The translations under genes and the position numbers were made by a program. From Bradyrhizobium cosmicum (GTDB taxonomy: Bacteria > Pseudomonadota > Alphaproteobacteria > Rhizobiales > Xanthobacteraceae): a stretch of DNA of 64,000 nucleotides. Location: the NCBI RefSeq assembly GCF_007290395.2, contig NZ_CP041656.2:4464001-4528000 (forward strand). The letters run 5' to 3'. Of this stretch, positions 1-11,721 are shown piece by piece. Each line of letters opens with the position of its first letter. Within the stretch, counting starts at the first letter, position 1. Under the pieces are notes generated by a model, which saw only the letters and a program-made list of their open reading frames with translations, did not search any database and was not told the origin of the DNA.

Positions 1-1464
1 GAGATCCTCTACGGCTATCCGCTCGACGGCGTGGTGCTGACCACCGGCTGCGACAAGACCACGCCCGCCTGCATGATGGCGGCGGCGACCGTGAACCTGC
101 CCGCGATCGTGCTGTCGGGCGGCCCGATGCTGAACGGCTGGCACGCGGGCGAGCGCACCGGCTCCGGCACCATCGTCTGGAAGTCGCGCGAGCGGCTCGC
201 TGCCGGCGAGATCGACTACGAGGAGTTCATGGAGATCGTGGCGTCCTCGGCGCCCTCGGTCGGCCACTGCAACACCATGGGCACGGCGTCGACCATGAAC
301 GGCCTCGCCGAAGCGCTCGGCTTCTCGCTGCCGGGCTGCGCCGCGATCCCCGCGCCCTATCGCGAGCGCGGCCAGATCGCCTACGAGACGGGAAAACGCG
401 CCGTCGAGATGGTGTGGGAAGACCTCAAGCCCTCGGACATCCTGACCCGCAAGGCGTTCGAGAACTGCATCGTCATCAACTCGGCGATCGGCGGCTCGAC
501 CAACGCACCGATCCACATCAACGCGCTGGCCCGCCACATCGGCGTCGAACTGTCGATCGACGACTGGCAGAAGGTCGGCCACGACGTGCCGCTGCTGGTC
601 AACATGCAGCCGGCCGGCTTCTATCTCGGCGAGGAATTCCACCGCGCCGGCGGCGTGCCGGCCGTGGTGCGCGAGTTGATGAAGCACAAGCGCATCCATG
701 AGGACGCTGTCACGGTGAATGGCCGTGGCATCGGCGAGAACTGCAAGGACGCGCCGAAGCCCGACAACGACGTGATCTGGGCCTATGACAAGCCGCTGGT
801 GAAGGACGCCGGCTTCCTGGTGCTGAAGGGCAATCTGTTCGATTCAGCGATCATGAAGACCAGCGTGATCTCCAAGGAATTCCGCGACCGCTATCTCAGC
901 AACCCGAAGGACCTGAATGCCTTCGAGGGCCGTGCCATCGTGTTCGAGGGACCGGAGGACTACCACGCGCGGATCGACGATCCTTCGCTCGACATCGACG
1001 AGCATTGCATGCTGTTCGTCCGCGGCACCGGACCGATCGGCTATCCCGGCGGCGCCGAGGTCGTGAACATGCAGCCGCCGGCGGCGCTGATCAAACGCGG
1101 CATTCTCGCGCTGCCCTGCATCGGCGACGGCCGCCAGTCCGGCACCTCGGGCTCGCCCTCGATCCTGAACGCCTCACCGGAAGCCGCCGCCAATGGCGGA
1201 CTTGCGATCCTCAAGACCGGCGACAAGGTGCGCATCGACCTCAACAAGGGCAGCGCCAACATCCTGATCTCGGACGAGGAGCTGAAGAAGCGCCACGCCG
1301 AACTCATGGCCAATGGCGGCTTCAAGCATCCGGCGAACCAGACGCCGTGGCAGGAGATCTATCGCAACACCGTCGGCCAGCAATCGACCGGCGCCTGCAT
1401 GGAGCTCGCCACGCACTACCAGAACGTCGCCGGCACGTTCGGCGTGGCGCGGGATAATCACTGA
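1..1464 (+). CDS. IlvD/Edd-family dehydratase (sugar-acid or dihydroxy-acid dehydratase), 5' truncated
   Basis: The reading frame is open from base 1, so the N-terminus lies outside the window. 487 residues are visible; the family is usually about 570-600. Fe-S/metal-site motifs are present: TGCDK at visible residues 15-19 and the VGHCNTMGT segment near residue 90. The C-terminus has the family ending with [16 protein letters not shown] and a final [11 protein letters not shown]. Members of this family dehydrate dihydroxy acids (IlvD) or aldonic acids such as arabonate, xylonate or fuconate. The two dehydrogenases directly downstream favour a sugar-acid substrate over branched-chain amino-acid synthesis (inference). 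The exact substrate cannot be read from the sequence. Confidence 0.9.
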   Translation, partial: EILYGYPLDGVVLTTGCDKTTPACMMAAATVNLPAIVLSGGPMLNGWHAGERTGSGTIVWKSRERLAAGEIDYEEFMEIVASSAPSVGHCNTMGTASTMNGLAEALGFSLPGCAAIPAPYRERGQIAYETGKRAVEMVWEDLKPSDILTRKAFENCIVINSAIGGSTNAPIHINALARHIGVELSIDDWQKVGHDVPLLVNMQPAGFYLGEEFHRAGGVPAVVRELMKHKRIHEDAVTVNGRGIGENCKDAPKPDNDVIWAYDKPLVKDAGFLVLKGNLFDSAIMKTSVISKEFRDRYLSNPKDLNAFEGRAIVFEGPEDYHARIDDPSLDIDEHCMLFVRGTGPIGYPGGAEVVNMQPPAALIKRGILALPCIGDGRQSGTSGSPSILNASPEAAANGGLAILKTGDKVRIDLNKGSANILISDEELKKRHAELMANGGFKHPANQTPWQEIYRNTVGQQSTGACMELATHYQNVAGTFGVARDNH

Positions 1465-1473
1465 CAACCACAC

Positions 1474-1591
1474 CGTCATTGCGAGCGCAGCGAAGCAATC
1501 CAGAGATATCTCCGCGGAGACAGTCTGGATTGCTTCGTCGCACCAGCGCAAAATTGCCTTGCAATTTTGTCGCGGGCTCATCGCAATGACG
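1474..1591. repeat. Intergenic palindromic repeat (REP-like)
   Basis: The 165-base gap after the dehydratase holds an imperfect inverted repeat. The outer arms CGTCATTGCGAG and a degenerate GCAATGACG enclose inner arms GCAATCCAGA / TCTGGATTGC. I recall this type of element as a high-copy intergenic repeat in Bradyrhizobium and relatives, but I could not compare it here. It could fold into an RNA hairpin between the dehydratase and the next gene and so reduce read-through. Confidence 0.7.
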
Positions 1592-1628
1592 AGCCGATAG
1601 ACACATTCAAGCCAAGGAGAAAAATAAA

Positions 1629-2360
1629 ATGGCAGACCGCCTCAAGGGAAAACGCGCCGTCGTCACGGCAGCGGCAGCAGGCATCGGTCGCGCATGCGCC
1701 ATCGCATTCGCGCGTGAAGGCGCGACCGTGATCGCCACCGACATCAACGAAGCCGGCATCGCGGGCCTGACCAAGGACGGCATCGCCGAGGTCGCCAAGC
1801 TCGACGTCCGCAACACCGCCGACGTCAACGCCTTTGCCGAGCGCGTCGGCAAGGTCGACATCCTGCTGAACGCGGCCGGCTTCGTGCATCATGGCACGAT
1901 CCTGGAGTGCTCGGAGGAGGATTTCGACTTCTCGTTCGACCTCAACGTCAAATCGATGCACCGGACCATCAGGGCGTTCCTGCCCGACATGCTGGCGGGC
2001 GGCGGCGGCAGCATCGTCAACATCTCGTCCTGCGCCGCGCTGCGGCCGCCGGCGAATCGTTACGTCTACAGCGCGTCGAAGGCCGCGGTGTCGCTGCTGA
2101 CCCGCGCGGTCGCGCTCGACTTCATCACCAAGGGCATCCGCTGCAACAGCATCTGCCCCGGCACCGTCGAGACCCCCTCGATGCTCGACCGCGCCGCAGC
2201 GCAGGGCCCGCAGGGCAAGGAGATGTTCATCTCCCGCCAGAAGATGGGCCGGCTCGGCACCGCCGACGAGATCGCGTCCATGGCGGTCTATCTCGGCAGC
2301 GACGAAAGCGCCTTCACCACCGGCGTCGACCTCGTCGTCGACGGCGGCTACATGCTCTGA
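1629..2360 (+). CDS. Short-chain dehydrogenase/reductase (SDR), sugar-acid type
   Basis: 243 residues, a normal length for a classical SDR. The N-terminal cofactor motif is the variant TAAAAGIGRA rather than TGxxxGIG. Also present are the LLNAAG motif, catalytic Ser in NISSCAA, YSASK (Tyr/Lys pair) and a PGTVETPS segment. The protein resembles the DHRS6 / 2-keto-3-deoxy-L-fuconate dehydrogenase group, which would suit a role after the upstream dehydratase (inference). The ATG is supported by an AAGGAG ribosome site eleven bases upstream. It is followed after 17 bases by a second SDR on the same strand. Confidence 0.9.
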   Translation: MADRLKGKRAVVTAAAAGIGRACAIAFAREGATVIATDINEAGIAGLTKDGIAEVAKLDVRNTADVNAFAERVGKVDILLNAAGFVHHGTILECSEEDFDFSFDLNVKSMHRTIRAFLPDMLAGGGGSIVNISSCAALRPPANRYVYSASKAAVSLLTRAVALDFITKGIRCNSICPGTVETPSMLDRAAAQGPQGKEMFISRQKMGRLGTADEIASMAVYLGSDESAFTTGVDLVVDGGYML

Positions 2361-2377
2361 CGCCAGAGGCTGCCAGC

Positions 2378-3124
2378 ATGAACAAGATCGATCTCAACGG
2401 CCGAGCCGCAATCGTCACCGGCGGCGCACAGGGCTTTGGCCGTGCCATCACCGAGCGCTTTGTCGCCTCCGGCGCCAGGGTCGCGATCTGGGACTTTGAC
2501 GAAGGCTTGGCCGAGAAGACTGCAAAGGAGATTGGCGGCGAGACCAAGGTCTTCAAGGTCGACGTCACCGACACTGCTGCCGTCGAGCAGGCCCGCGATG
2601 CCACGCTCAAAGCCTTCGGCAAGATCGACATCCTCGTCAACAATGCCGGCATCGCCGGCGTCAACAAGCCGGTCTGGGAGACCGATCTGGAGGAATGGCG
2701 CAAGGTGCTGCGCATCAACCTCGACGGTCCCTTCATCGTCTGCAAGGCGATAGTGCCCGCGATGATCGCGCAGAAATACGGGCGGATCGTCAACATTGCC
2801 TCGATCGCCGGGAAGGAAGGCAATCCCAACGCCGCGCACTACTCGGCCTCCAAGGCCGGCCTGATCGCGCTGACGAAGTCGCTCGGCAAGGAGCTCGCGG
2901 CCCACGACATTCTCGTCAACGCCGTGACGCCGGCGGCGGCGAAGACCGCGATCTTCGACCAGATGACGCAGCAGCATATCGACTTCATGCTGTCGAAGAT
3001 CCCGAAGGGCCGCTTCGTGCTGGTGGAAGAGCTCGCGGCCATGGTGAGCTGGCTCGCGTCCGAGGACTGCGCGTTCTCGACCGGCGCCGTGTTCGACATC
3101 TCGGGCGGACGCGCAACTTACTGA
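2378..3124 (+). CDS. Short-chain dehydrogenase/reductase (3-oxoacyl-ACP reductase-like)
   Basis: 248 residues when started at the ATG at 2378, just downstream of the preceding SDR stop. The frame stays open further upstream, but that part is shadowed by the first SDR. It has TGGAQGFGRA (NAD(P)-binding, residues about 12-21), LVNNAG, catalytic Ser in NIASIAG and YSASK. The family reduces or oxidises an alcohol/ketone with NAD(P)H. Its place in the operon suggests an alcohol or sugar-acid dehydrogenase step alongside the dehydratase. The FabG-like annotation often given to such proteins should not be taken literally. Confidence 0.9.
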   Translation: MNKIDLNGRAAIVTGGAQGFGRAITERFVASGARVAIWDFDEGLAEKTAKEIGGETKVFKVDVTDTAAVEQARDATLKAFGKIDILVNNAGIAGVNKPVWETDLEEWRKVLRINLDGPFIVCKAIVPAMIAQKYGRIVNIASIAGKEGNPNAAHYSASKAGLIALTKSLGKELAAHDILVNAVTPAAAKTAIFDQMTQQHIDFMLSKIPKGRFVLVEELAAMVSWLASEDCAFSTGAVFDISGGRATY

Positions 3125-3148
3125 GATCACGACCATCCCGGCGTGAGG

Positions 3149-4048
3149 TCAGACCTGGCTTGACGCCGCCTGCGCACGCCGGCCCGTCGTCGTCACGATC
3201 CAGATCCCGGCGAACACGGCGACGATGCCGGCCGCCAGATTCCAGCGCAACGGCTCGTGCAGCAGCCAGGTCCCGACCAGCGAGGCCGTGATCGGGTTGA
3301 CCGTCACCGAGATCGCGACGCGCGTCGGCGTCGTCCGCTCCAGCGCGAAGGCCCAGAGATAGAAGGTCACCGCCGCGCCGAACGCGCCGAGATAGAGAGC
3401 CGCCAGCCATTGCGGTAGGCCGAAGCCGAAAACCGGCGCAAAGCTGCCGCGAACATATGAGAGCAGGATGAGGCAAACCGCACCTGCCGCCATGCCCATC
3501 GTCGTAAAGGCAATCGGGCTGGAGCGCCCGATCAACGGTTTTGACCAGATTCCGTACAGCGCCATGCACAGCGCCGCCGCCATCATCAAGAGATCGCCGC
3601 GCCAAGCGCCAGCTGGTGCCGAGGCCAGGTCGGAGAGCAGCGCAACGGCAACGCCCAACGTTGCGATCACAACGCCGATCGATTTGCGCCAGGTCAGGGC
3701 TTCGGCGCCGAGGGCGGCCCCGATCACCAGCGACAACAGCGGAAGCGTCGACAGCGCGAGAGCGCCGCGCGCGGCGGTCGTGAAGATCAGCGACGCATTG
3801 AACAGGATCGGGAACAGCGCGAAGAACAGGATGCCGAGCCCGATCGCAGCGGGCCAATCCCCTCGCCCCGGCCAGCGGTCGCCGCGCAGCAGCGTCAGCG
3901 GAAACAGCAGCAGAAAGCCGATGCCGAACCGGAACGAGCCGATCGCCAGCGGATCGAGACTGCTGACGAGATAGCGCGTCGCGCCAATCGAGGTGCCACC
4001 GAGGCCGCTCGACAGCACGGCGGCCAGAACGCCGGAGATTTCCGCCAC
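3149..4048 (-). CDS. EamA/DMT-family transporter
   Basis: 299 residues with about ten hydrophobic helices arranged as two EamA repeats, the normal architecture of drug/metabolite transporters (RhaT/YdcZ-like inner-membrane exporters). The start matches an AGGAGG-like site in the 89-base space shared with the divergent LysR gene. Divergent pairing with a LysR regulator is a common arrangement in which the regulator controls the exporter (inference). The substrate is unknown; relatives export amino acids, nucleosides or small organics. It converges on the SDR operon with a 24-base gap. Confidence 0.9.
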   Translation of the reverse strand: MAEISGVLAAVLSSGLGGTSIGATRYLVSSLDPLAIGSFRFGIGFLLLFPLTLLRGDRWPGRGDWPAAIGLGILFFALFPILFNASLIFTTAARGALALSTLPLLSLVIGAALGAEALTWRKSIGVVIATLGVAVALLSDLASAPAGAWRGDLLMMAAALCMALYGIWSKPLIGRSSPIAFTTMGMAAGAVCLILLSYVRGSFAPVFGFGLPQWLAALYLGAFGAAVTFYLWAFALERTTPTRVAISVTVNPITASLVGTWLLHEPLRWNLAAGIVAVFAGIWIVTTTGRRAQAASSQV

Positions 4049-4102
4049 AAGTCCTCCTGTTGATGCTTTGAAAGCAGCATACGAGGCTCGCCCAAACAGG
4101 GA

Positions 4103-4118
4103 ATGGAATTTCCTTCAT
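4103..4118. promoter_or_regulatory. Possible LysR operator between the divergent exporter and regulator genes
   Basis: ATGGAATTTCCTTCAT contains the odd-symmetry palindrome GGAA-T-TTCC at 4105-4113 and lies 20 bases before the LysR start. LysR proteins usually bind T-N11-A dyads in such divergent promoters. This is weak evidence from symmetry and position only. Confidence 0.3.
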
Positions 4119-4137
4119 GCTGGGATAAGTTTTCATC

Positions 4138-5007
4138 ATGACCGCACCTGTTCTTGATCCCGATCTGCTGAGGGCCTTCCTTGCCGTCTCCGAGCATCAC
4201 TCGTTCACGCGCGCGGCCGCGACGCTCAACCGGACCCAATCGGCGGTGAGCGTTCAGATCAGGCGTTTGGAGCAACGGCTCGGGACAGAACTGTTTCAGC
4301 GCACCAGGGCCGGCGTGGCACTGACCGCGGCGGGTGATGAGCTCCTCATCTATGCGAGGCGGCTGCTCGACCTCAATGCCGAGGCGGTCGATGCGCTCCG
4401 CGCGCGCAAGTACGAAACCGTCGTCCGTCTCGGCGTGATGGACGATTACGGCACGATCGTCATTCCGCCCTTGCTGGCGCGCTTTGCCCAAAACCATCCG
4501 GAGATCCAGGTCGAGATCGAGACCGGACTGACCGCGACCATGCCGGCGCGACTCGGCGATGCCTATGATCTCGTCATCGCCATGCACCCGAAGGGACGCG
4601 GTGGCGGCGAGTTGCTACGGAGCGAGCAAGCGGTCTGGGCCGCGGCCGAGTCGTATCCAGCCGGCATGCAGCACGACGTGTTGCCCGTCGCGCTCTACCC
4701 GCCGGGTTGCCTGTTCCGTCAATGGGCCGCGGACGCCCTCGATGCCGCCGGCCGGCCCTGGCGGCTGGCCTTTGTCAGCCGGACGCTCGCAGCGGTGGAG
4801 GCGATCGCGGCGCAGGGCCTCGCGATCACGGTCGTGAAAGCCGGCACCCTGCCCTCTCGCCTGCGCGTCCTGTCGTTACGCGACGGCCTGCCGCCGCTGC
4901 CGTCGGCGGACATCCGCCTCCACCGCGCGCGCGATCTGTCGCGCCCGGCGGCGCTGCTGGCGGATCATCTGCAGCGTGGCATTTCGGCACCGGGCACCCT
5001 ATGTTGA
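4138..5007 (+). CDS. LysR-family transcriptional regulator
   Basis: 289 residues. The N-terminal winged helix-turn-helix is clear at about residues 5-65: LRAFLAVSEHHSFTRAAATL, then the SAVSVQIRRLEQRLGTELFQR recognition helix region. The C-terminal half is a periplasmic-binding-like effector domain. No strong ribosome site precedes the ATG. It probably regulates the divergent EamA transporter (inference from arrangement). The next gene, a membrane protease, begins 74 bases later and may be independent. Confidence 0.92.
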   Translation: MTAPVLDPDLLRAFLAVSEHHSFTRAAATLNRTQSAVSVQIRRLEQRLGTELFQRTRAGVALTAAGDELLIYARRLLDLNAEAVDALRARKYETVVRLGVMDDYGTIVIPPLLARFAQNHPEIQVEIETGLTATMPARLGDAYDLVIAMHPKGRGGGELLRSEQAVWAAAESYPAGMQHDVLPVALYPPGCLFRQWAADALDAAGRPWRLAFVSRTLAAVEAIAAQGLAITVVKAGTLPSRLRVLSLRDGLPPLPSADIRLHRARDLSRPAALLADHLQRGISAPGTLC

Positions 5008-5081
5008 GCTGAAGCGTTGCTGCACCGCCGGTTCGGCCGGGTCGTCTGCAAGGCCGCAGGCACAACCGGGACAGACGAGCC

Positions 5082-5762
5082 GTGAACATCAATTTCTATG
5101 ACCTCTCGGTGTGGGTGCTGCCGCTTTTGCTCGCCATCACCTTCCATGAGGCTGCGCACGCCTTTGTCGCGCATCGGCTCGGCGACAACACGGCCTGGCA
5201 GCTCGGCCGCGACAGCTTCAACCCGCTCCGCCACGTCGATCCGTTCGGCACGCTGATCCTGCCGGCGATGCTGCTGTTTGCGCATTCGCCGTTCCTGTTC
5301 GGCTATGCCAAGCCGGTGCCGGTGAACTATCGCAACCTCAACAACCCCAGGCTCGACATGGTCTGGGTGGCGCTGGCTGGGCCCGCCACCAACATTCTGC
5401 TGGCGCTCGCGGCGGGCCTCGCCGTTCACGCCCTGTCCTGGATACCCGCCGGTTCGGCGCAATGGATCGCCGACAACCTCAAGAACGCGATCCTGATCAA
5501 CGCGGTCTTGGCGGTCTTCAACATGATGCCGATCCCGCCGCTCGACGGCGGGCGAGTCGCGGTCGGGCTGTTGCCCCGCCCGCTCGCCCTGCCGCTGGCC
5601 CGGCTCGAGCCGTTCGGGATGATGATCCTGATCGCGCTGCTGATCCTGCTGCCTTTGGCCGGCTCGCAGTTCGGTCTAAATCTTGATGTTATTTCAGCAA
5701 TACTGCGATCGTTGACCGGTTATGTGATTCAGGCTGTTCTCTTTCTGACCGGCAATGCGTAG
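5082..5762 (+). CDS. Site-2 protease family (M50) membrane metalloprotease
   Basis: 226 residues, about the usual size for the compact S2P-M50-like bacterial group. The zinc motif HEAAH is at residues 22-26 inside the first hydrophobic helix. The third ligand region NMMPIPPLDGG is in the C-terminal half. About five to six membrane segments are visible. The start is GTG with no strong ribosome site. These enzymes cleave membrane-embedded helices, but the substrate of this group is usually unknown. The small membrane protein next door could be cotranscribed. Confidence 0.9.
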   Translation: MNINFYDLSVWVLPLLLAITFHEAAHAFVAHRLGDNTAWQLGRDSFNPLRHVDPFGTLILPAMLLFAHSPFLFGYAKPVPVNYRNLNNPRLDMVWVALAGPATNILLALAAGLAVHALSWIPAGSAQWIADNLKNAILINAVLAVFNMMPIPPLDGGRVAVGLLPRPLALPLARLEPFGMMILIALLILLPLAGSQFGLNLDVISAILRSLTGYVIQAVLFLTGNA

Positions 5763-5809
5763 TTGAACAGCGACACTCGAACACACAAGCCGAAGGGCCA
5801 GAGGCCGAC

Positions 5810-6253
5810 TTGGTCAAAGCTGCCGATATGCTGATCGCGCGACGCGCCGACACCCGTGCCCGCGCCGATTTCGCCACCTGGAAGATGATGGCCAAGCTCA
5901 ACGGGTCGTCCGCTCTGCCTCCGGAGGCTCAGGAGTTCCTCGCGAGCTACAAGAACCTGCTGGCGCAGATGAGCGAGGGCGAAGCCAACGAGGCCACCAT
6001 TGGCGCGATCTACAAGGCCTACTATGCCGAGATGGGTGGTGCAGGAACTCCGCCCGACGTCCAGCCGCGCGCGGCTGAGCCTGCGGCGGACAATGTTACC
6101 GCCTTCCGACGGCCGGCACCCAAGCCGAAGAAGACGGGGGCCTCCTTCGTGTCGGCTACGTTCGGCGGAACCCAGAAGCGGCCGCTCCCGGTCGCCCTGA
6201 TCTTCGCCTGCCTGGTCGTGGTCTACGTCTCGATCCGGCTCTACTGGCGTTGA
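5810..6253 (+). CDS. Hypothetical single-pass membrane protein
   Basis: 147 residues from a TTG at 5810; an ATG at 5828 is an alternative start. The first two thirds are soluble and helical, followed by a Pro/Lys-rich stretch (RRPAPKPKKT). One C-terminal hydrophobic helix (VALIFACLVVVYVSIRL) ends the protein, so it looks tail-anchored. I do not recognise a family. It follows the M50 protease by 47 bases on the same strand. Its 3' end overlaps the convergent tonB gene by 13 bases. Confidence 0.65.
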   Translation: MVKAADMLIARRADTRARADFATWKMMAKLNGSSALPPEAQEFLASYKNLLAQMSEGEANEATIGAIYKAYYAEMGGAGTPPDVQPRAAEPAADNVTAFRRPAPKPKKTGASFVSATFGGTQKRPLPVALIFACLVVVYVSIRLYWR

Positions 6254-7035
6254 GAAGAGGGCCGCGCTGCGGCCTCGGCCTTGGCACCCTTCTCGTTCTT
6301 CCTGAAAAGCACCGGCAAGACGAAGGTCAGCCCTTCGTCGGCGACCAGCGCCGGCGGGGTCGGGACGGGATCGGAGCGCCTGACCATTCCGATGGCGGCC
6401 TCGTCGAACGCCGCATCGCCCGATCCCTTCTCGATGGCAACCTCGACCACATGGCCGAGCCGGTCGAGCGTCAGCCGAACCGAGAGCTCGGCCGCCTTGA
6501 ACAGGCCTTTGGGATAGCGCTTATGCCGGTCGAGATGCGCGACCAGGTCCTTTTCCCAGCCCTGGCGAATGCGTACCGAACGGTCGCTCTTCTTTTCCGC
6601 ATCGGAGGTCGGCATCGCCGTCGCTTCGGCGGCGGGTGAAGCCACCGAGGCCGCGGTGGGGACAACCGATTCCTTGGTTTCCTCCTCGACCGGTTTCTTG
6701 GTCTCGTTCATCGTCACGGCCCGGTCGGCCTCCTTGACCTCCATCGGGACGTCCTTGGGAAGGCTGCTCTCCTTGAGCTCGGCCTTCTGCTGGGTCAGCT
6801 CGGGCGAGGCCACCGACTCGTTCGAGTCAGGCCCGGGCGGCAATTCGCTGGGTTCGCCATTGGGCGACATGGACTCGAGTCCAACCTCGATGCCCTGCGG
6901 GTCCGCGATGAAGTCCGGCTCTTCGTTGCGCAAATAGGCCAGCGCCAGCGCGGCGCCGCCCAGATGCAGCGCGAGCGCTCCCACGGCGGCGAACAGCCAC
7001 AGCTTGCGAGACGGTTTCAGTTCGTAATCGGACAT
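6241..7035 (-). CDS. tonB: Energy-transducing TonB protein
   Basis: 264 residues from the ATG at 7035, chosen because MSDYELKPSRK precedes a membrane helix at about residues 12-33. Longer forms would run into exbD. The middle is a Pro/Glu/Lys-rich periplasmic spacer. The C-terminal TonB domain (from RIRQGWEKDLVAHL, with YPKGLFKAAEL and the GSGDAAFDEAA motif) contacts TonB boxes of outer-membrane receptors. It is the last gene of a receptor-piuC-exbB-exbD-tonB run and would carry proton-motive energy to the siderophore receptor encoded at the head of the run. Confidence 0.92.
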   Translation of the reverse strand: MSDYELKPSRKLWLFAAVGALALHLGGAALALAYLRNEEPDFIADPQGIEVGLESMSPNGEPSELPPGPDSNESVASPELTQQKAELKESSLPKDVPMEVKEADRAVTMNETKKPVEEETKESVVPTAASVASPAAEATAMPTSDAEKKSDRSVRIRQGWEKDLVAHLDRHKRYPKGLFKAAELSVRLTLDRLGHVVEVAIEKGSGDAAFDEAAIGMVRRSDPVPTPPALVADEGLTFVLPVLFRKNEKGAKAEAAARPSSQRQ

Positions 7036-7051
7036 CGGCGTCGGGCCTTCG

Positions 7052-7519
<468 letters not shown>

Positions 7520-7522
7520 GGC

Positions 7523-8487
<965 letters not shown>

Positions 8488-8491
<4 letters not shown>

Positions 8492-9177
8492 ACTTCGGCC
8501 CAGTGGCGAATGAGGTTGTGATAGATACCCGTCAATTTGACCGTTTCGGGATCGTCGCGCCCGAGCCGTTCCACCAGCGCCTGAATCGCGGTGTCGAGGT
8601 CGAAGATCATGCTCCGGGCTTGATCGTCCCGTATCATGCTCTGGAGCCAGAAGAAAGACGCAACCCGCGCTCCCCTCGTCACCGGCGTCACGAGATGCAG
8701 GCTGGTCGAGGGATAGAGCACGCAGTCGCCCGCTGGCAACTTGACTTCGTGCGAACCGTAGGTGTCCTCGATCACAAGTTCGCCACCGTCGTATTCCTCC
8801 GGCTCGGCGAGGAACAGCGTGACAGAAAGGTCCGTGCGGATGCGAAGACCGGTCAGGCGGTCGCCACGGATCGCATTGTCGACATGCAGGCCGAAATGGT
8901 GGCCGCCGCTCGCGGCGTAGCGGTTGAACAACGGCGGGAAGATCTGGAGCGGTATCGCCGCCGCGATGAAGCGCGGATTGGACGTCAGCGCCGAGATGAT
9001 GCGGTTGCCGAGCTTGCGCGCGACCTCGCCGTCCGGCGGCAACTGCTCGTTGCGTTTGACCATGGCCGACTGCGCCCCCGCAGTCGAGCGGCCGTCTTCC
9101 CAATCGCTGGCGTCCATGATGCGGCGGAAATCCGCCACATCATCTTTGCTCAGGACGCCAGGCAGGCACGTCAGCAT
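8488..9177 (-). CDS. piuC: Fe(II)/2-oxoglutarate-dependent PKHD-type hydroxylase PiuC
   Basis: 229 residues, the normal PiuC/YbiX length. The iron ligands of the double-stranded beta helix fit His98-x-Asp100 ([10 protein letters not shown]) and His161 (SLHLVTPV), with Arg171 in place to bind 2-oxoglutarate. PiuC genes commonly sit beside catecholate siderophore receptors and are iron-regulated. The true substrate is not established. The start at 9177 is two bases after the receptor stop at 9180, and the gene overlaps exbB by four bases. Confidence 0.93.
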
Positions 9178-9179
9178 GA

Positions 9180-11606
9180 TCAGAACTTCGCTGTCGTGAC
9201 GAGATAGAACGCCCGTCCCGGCGCGACCGCGACGAACGGTACGGCACTGCGATAGAGCGTATCGTAGTACAGCTTGTTGGTCAGGTTCTGCGCATAGAAC
9301 TTCATGGTCCAGTTCGCGTCGATCTTCTTCTCGACGAACGCGTCGAAGCGCCAGTAGCTCGGCAGCTCGTTGCCGGTATTGGCCGCGAATGTGCCGCCAT
9401 AGACTTTCGAGCGATACACCGCCTGCCCGCCGAGCTCCCAGCCGCCATCGAACTTGTACTTGGTGAGCATGCTGAACGACTGGTGGGCGATGTTGGCAAG
9501 CTGCAGGCCAAGGTTGGAGGCAACGCCACTCTGCGTAACCTTCGACTGCATCAGCACCAGGCCGCCGAAGATGCTCCAGCGATCCGTGATCTTGCCCTCG
9601 GCCTCGATGTCGATGCCCTGGATGCGGTAGGCCGCGCCAGAGGTGAGCAGACCGCTGACGGTCTCGCGGGCGTTGTCCTTCGTGGTCTGGAACAGCGCGG
9701 CACTGACCAGCAGGTGGCGGTCGGCCAGCTCCCACTTGGTGCCGAGTTCGGCCGCCTTGTTGCGCTCGGGCCCGAGCAGGATGGTCGAGTTGGCGGGAAC
9801 GCCGCCGTAGTCGGTGCCGGTCGCGTCCAGCTCCGACCCGAACGGATTGGCCGAGGTCGCGTAGGCCGCATAGATGCTGCCGATCGACATCGGCTTGTAG
9901 ACCAGGCCGACGTTGTAGTTCACCAGATCGGCGTTCTGCTTCAGATAGGCCGAGTTCGTCGATGCGCTCTGGCTGTAGCCGTCATAGCGAATGCCGCCGT
10001 TGACGATGATGGTGTCCTGCCAGTTCGCGGTGTCCATGACATAGACGCTGCTGGTGTTGACGCCATAACGCGTCGGGTTTCCAACCAGCGACGGCGTGTT
10101 GCTGAAGGGAATGTTGGTGTACTGCGGCGAATAGAGATTGACTCCCGTGACGGCGCCGTTGCTGGTCGAGCCGCCGCCGAACAGTTCCGACGACAGGCCG
10201 GTGTAACGGTCGATTGAGATGTTCTCGTTCGAATATTCGACGCCGAACACCGCCGTGTGCTTCACGCCGCCCGTGTCGAGCTTGAACGTGGCCTCGTTCT
10301 GGTTGGCCCACACGTCCACGTTCTGGTAGCGGCTCTGTGCGCTCGCCGTCGTGGTCCAGAGCAGCGGATTGGGGCTGGTCGTATTCGGGTTCTGCGGCAG
10401 CGTGCCGATATAGTTGAGCAGCGAGTGCTCGCCGCGCACCTTGCTGCTCAGCGTGATGGCCTCGTTGACCTTGTACTCGATCGTGCCGGTACCGAAATCC
10501 TGCCGCGCGGTCTGGAAGTCGCGATTGAGGAAACCGTACCAGTTGCCACGCGGAATGCCGGCCGAGGTCACCGGCACGTTGCCCTGCTTGTAGTAGGGCA
10601 CGCCGAAATCCGGCAGGCCGCTGAGGTCGGTATGGACGTAGTTCGTCGTGATCTTCAGATCGGTGGTCGGGGTGTACTTGGTCGAGATGAACGAGCCCCA
10701 GCGATTGTCGGTCACGTAGTCGCGCCCGGCGACGTTGGCATCCTGGAACAGGCCGCCGGCGCGCACCGAGAAGGTCGGATCGATGACCTGATTGACGTCG
10801 AGCGTGACGCGCTTGGTCCTGTCGGTGCCGAACTCGGTATCCATCCGCTTGAAGTTGGTGTCGCCCGCCTGTTTGGTGACGATGTTGATGGCGCCGCCGG
10901 CGGTGCCGCGGCCGGCATAGGACGATGCCGGCCCGCGCAGAATCTCGATCTGCTCGGTGAAGAAGTTCTCGCGGATGGAAACGGCGGGATCGCGGATGCC
11001 GTCGATGAACACGTCGTTGCGCGCGTCGAAGCCGCGGATGAAGAAGCGGTCGCCGAACGCGTTGCCGCCCTCGCCCGATCCCAGCGTCACGCCGGCGGTC
11101 GAGCGTCCGATCTCCTTGAGCGTGGTGGCGTTCTTGTCCTGGAGCACCTCCTTGCTGAGCACGGTGATGGTCTTCGGCGTGTTCAGCATCGGCTCCGGAA
11201 ACTTGCCGGAGGCCTGGACGTGGTCGACCTTGTAGGGCGCTGCCGGATCGGCATAGGGATTGCGATCCACGGCGCCGGCAGCGCCCGGTGTCACGGCGGC
11301 GGCCTGCTGCTGGGCCTGCTGGCGCTGTGCGGCTCGGCGCAGAGCATTGCGCGCACGGACCTGATCTGCGGTCGGCTTCGAGGCTGTCGGGCGCGGACGT
11401 TCGACGGGAGCATCGACCGTCACCGGCGGCAGGTTCGATTGCTGCGCCTGCGCGCCACTCGACACCGACGCCACCGCGATCAAGCTCGCGACTGCCGATA
11501 CCGTCTTGCCGGAACCTGCCGACGACTTTTCATCCATCAACTCGAACGCTGCGAACGAACGCAGCGACTTCGGTGCGACCACCTGCCCCATTTCAACACG
11601 CCCCAT
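9180..11606 (-). CDS. TonB-dependent siderophore receptor (catecholate type, Fiu-like)
   Basis: 808 residues. A signal sequence is embedded after about residue 30 ([17 protein letters not shown]), then a Gln/Ala-rich linker. The plug domain spans about residues 140-250 ([40 protein letters not shown]), followed by a 22-strand barrel. The C-terminus ends in aromatic-x-x-x-Lys-Phe, as expected for outer-membrane barrels. It is the first gene of the iron operon with piuC, exbB, exbD and tonB. Three Irr-like half sites lie 116-167 bases upstream. Fiu-type receptors import ferric catecholates; the exact ligand is unknown. Confidence 0.93.
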   Translation of the reverse strand: MGRVEMGQVVAPKSLRSFAAFELMDEKSSAGSGKTVSAVASLIAVASVSSGAQAQQSNLPPVTVDAPVERPRPTASKPTADQVRARNALRRAAQRQQAQQQAAAVTPGAAGAVDRNPYADPAAPYKVDHVQASGKFPEPMLNTPKTITVLSKEVLQDKNATTLKEIGRSTAGVTLGSGEGGNAFGDRFFIRGFDARNDVFIDGIRDPAVSIRENFFTEQIEILRGPASSYAGRGTAGGAINIVTKQAGDTNFKRMDTEFGTDRTKRVTLDVNQVIDPTFSVRAGGLFQDANVAGRDYVTDNRWGSFISTKYTPTTDLKITTNYVHTDLSGLPDFGVPYYKQGNVPVTSAGIPRGNWYGFLNRDFQTARQDFGTGTIEYKVNEAITLSSKVRGEHSLLNYIGTLPQNPNTTSPNPLLWTTTASAQSRYQNVDVWANQNEATFKLDTGGVKHTAVFGVEYSNENISIDRYTGLSSELFGGGSTSNGAVTGVNLYSPQYTNIPFSNTPSLVGNPTRYGVNTSSVYVMDTANWQDTIIVNGGIRYDGYSQSASTNSAYLKQNADLVNYNVGLVYKPMSIGSIYAAYATSANPFGSELDATGTDYGGVPANSTILLGPERNKAAELGTKWELADRHLLVSAALFQTTKDNARETVSGLLTSGAAYRIQGIDIEAEGKITDRWSIFGGLVLMQSKVTQSGVASNLGLQLANIAHQSFSMLTKYKFDGGWELGGQAVYRSKVYGGTFAANTGNELPSYWRFDAFVEKKIDANWTMKFYAQNLTNKLYYDTLYRSAVPFVAVAPGRAFYLVTTAKF

Positions 11607-11721
11607 ATTCCTGTTCGTTCATTCACTTCGACGAACGATGAAGCTGTTGGTATCGGCGGCAAAATAGCGGGTCAATGCGAGCAAGCCGCGAGAACCCTTG
11701 AATAAGTCCAGATCAAAACGA

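Noticed and set aside
10257..11705. 480-codon plus-strand frame
   Set aside because: It is antisense to the siderophore receptor, has skewed Arg/Gly/Val/Ala content and no family motif.
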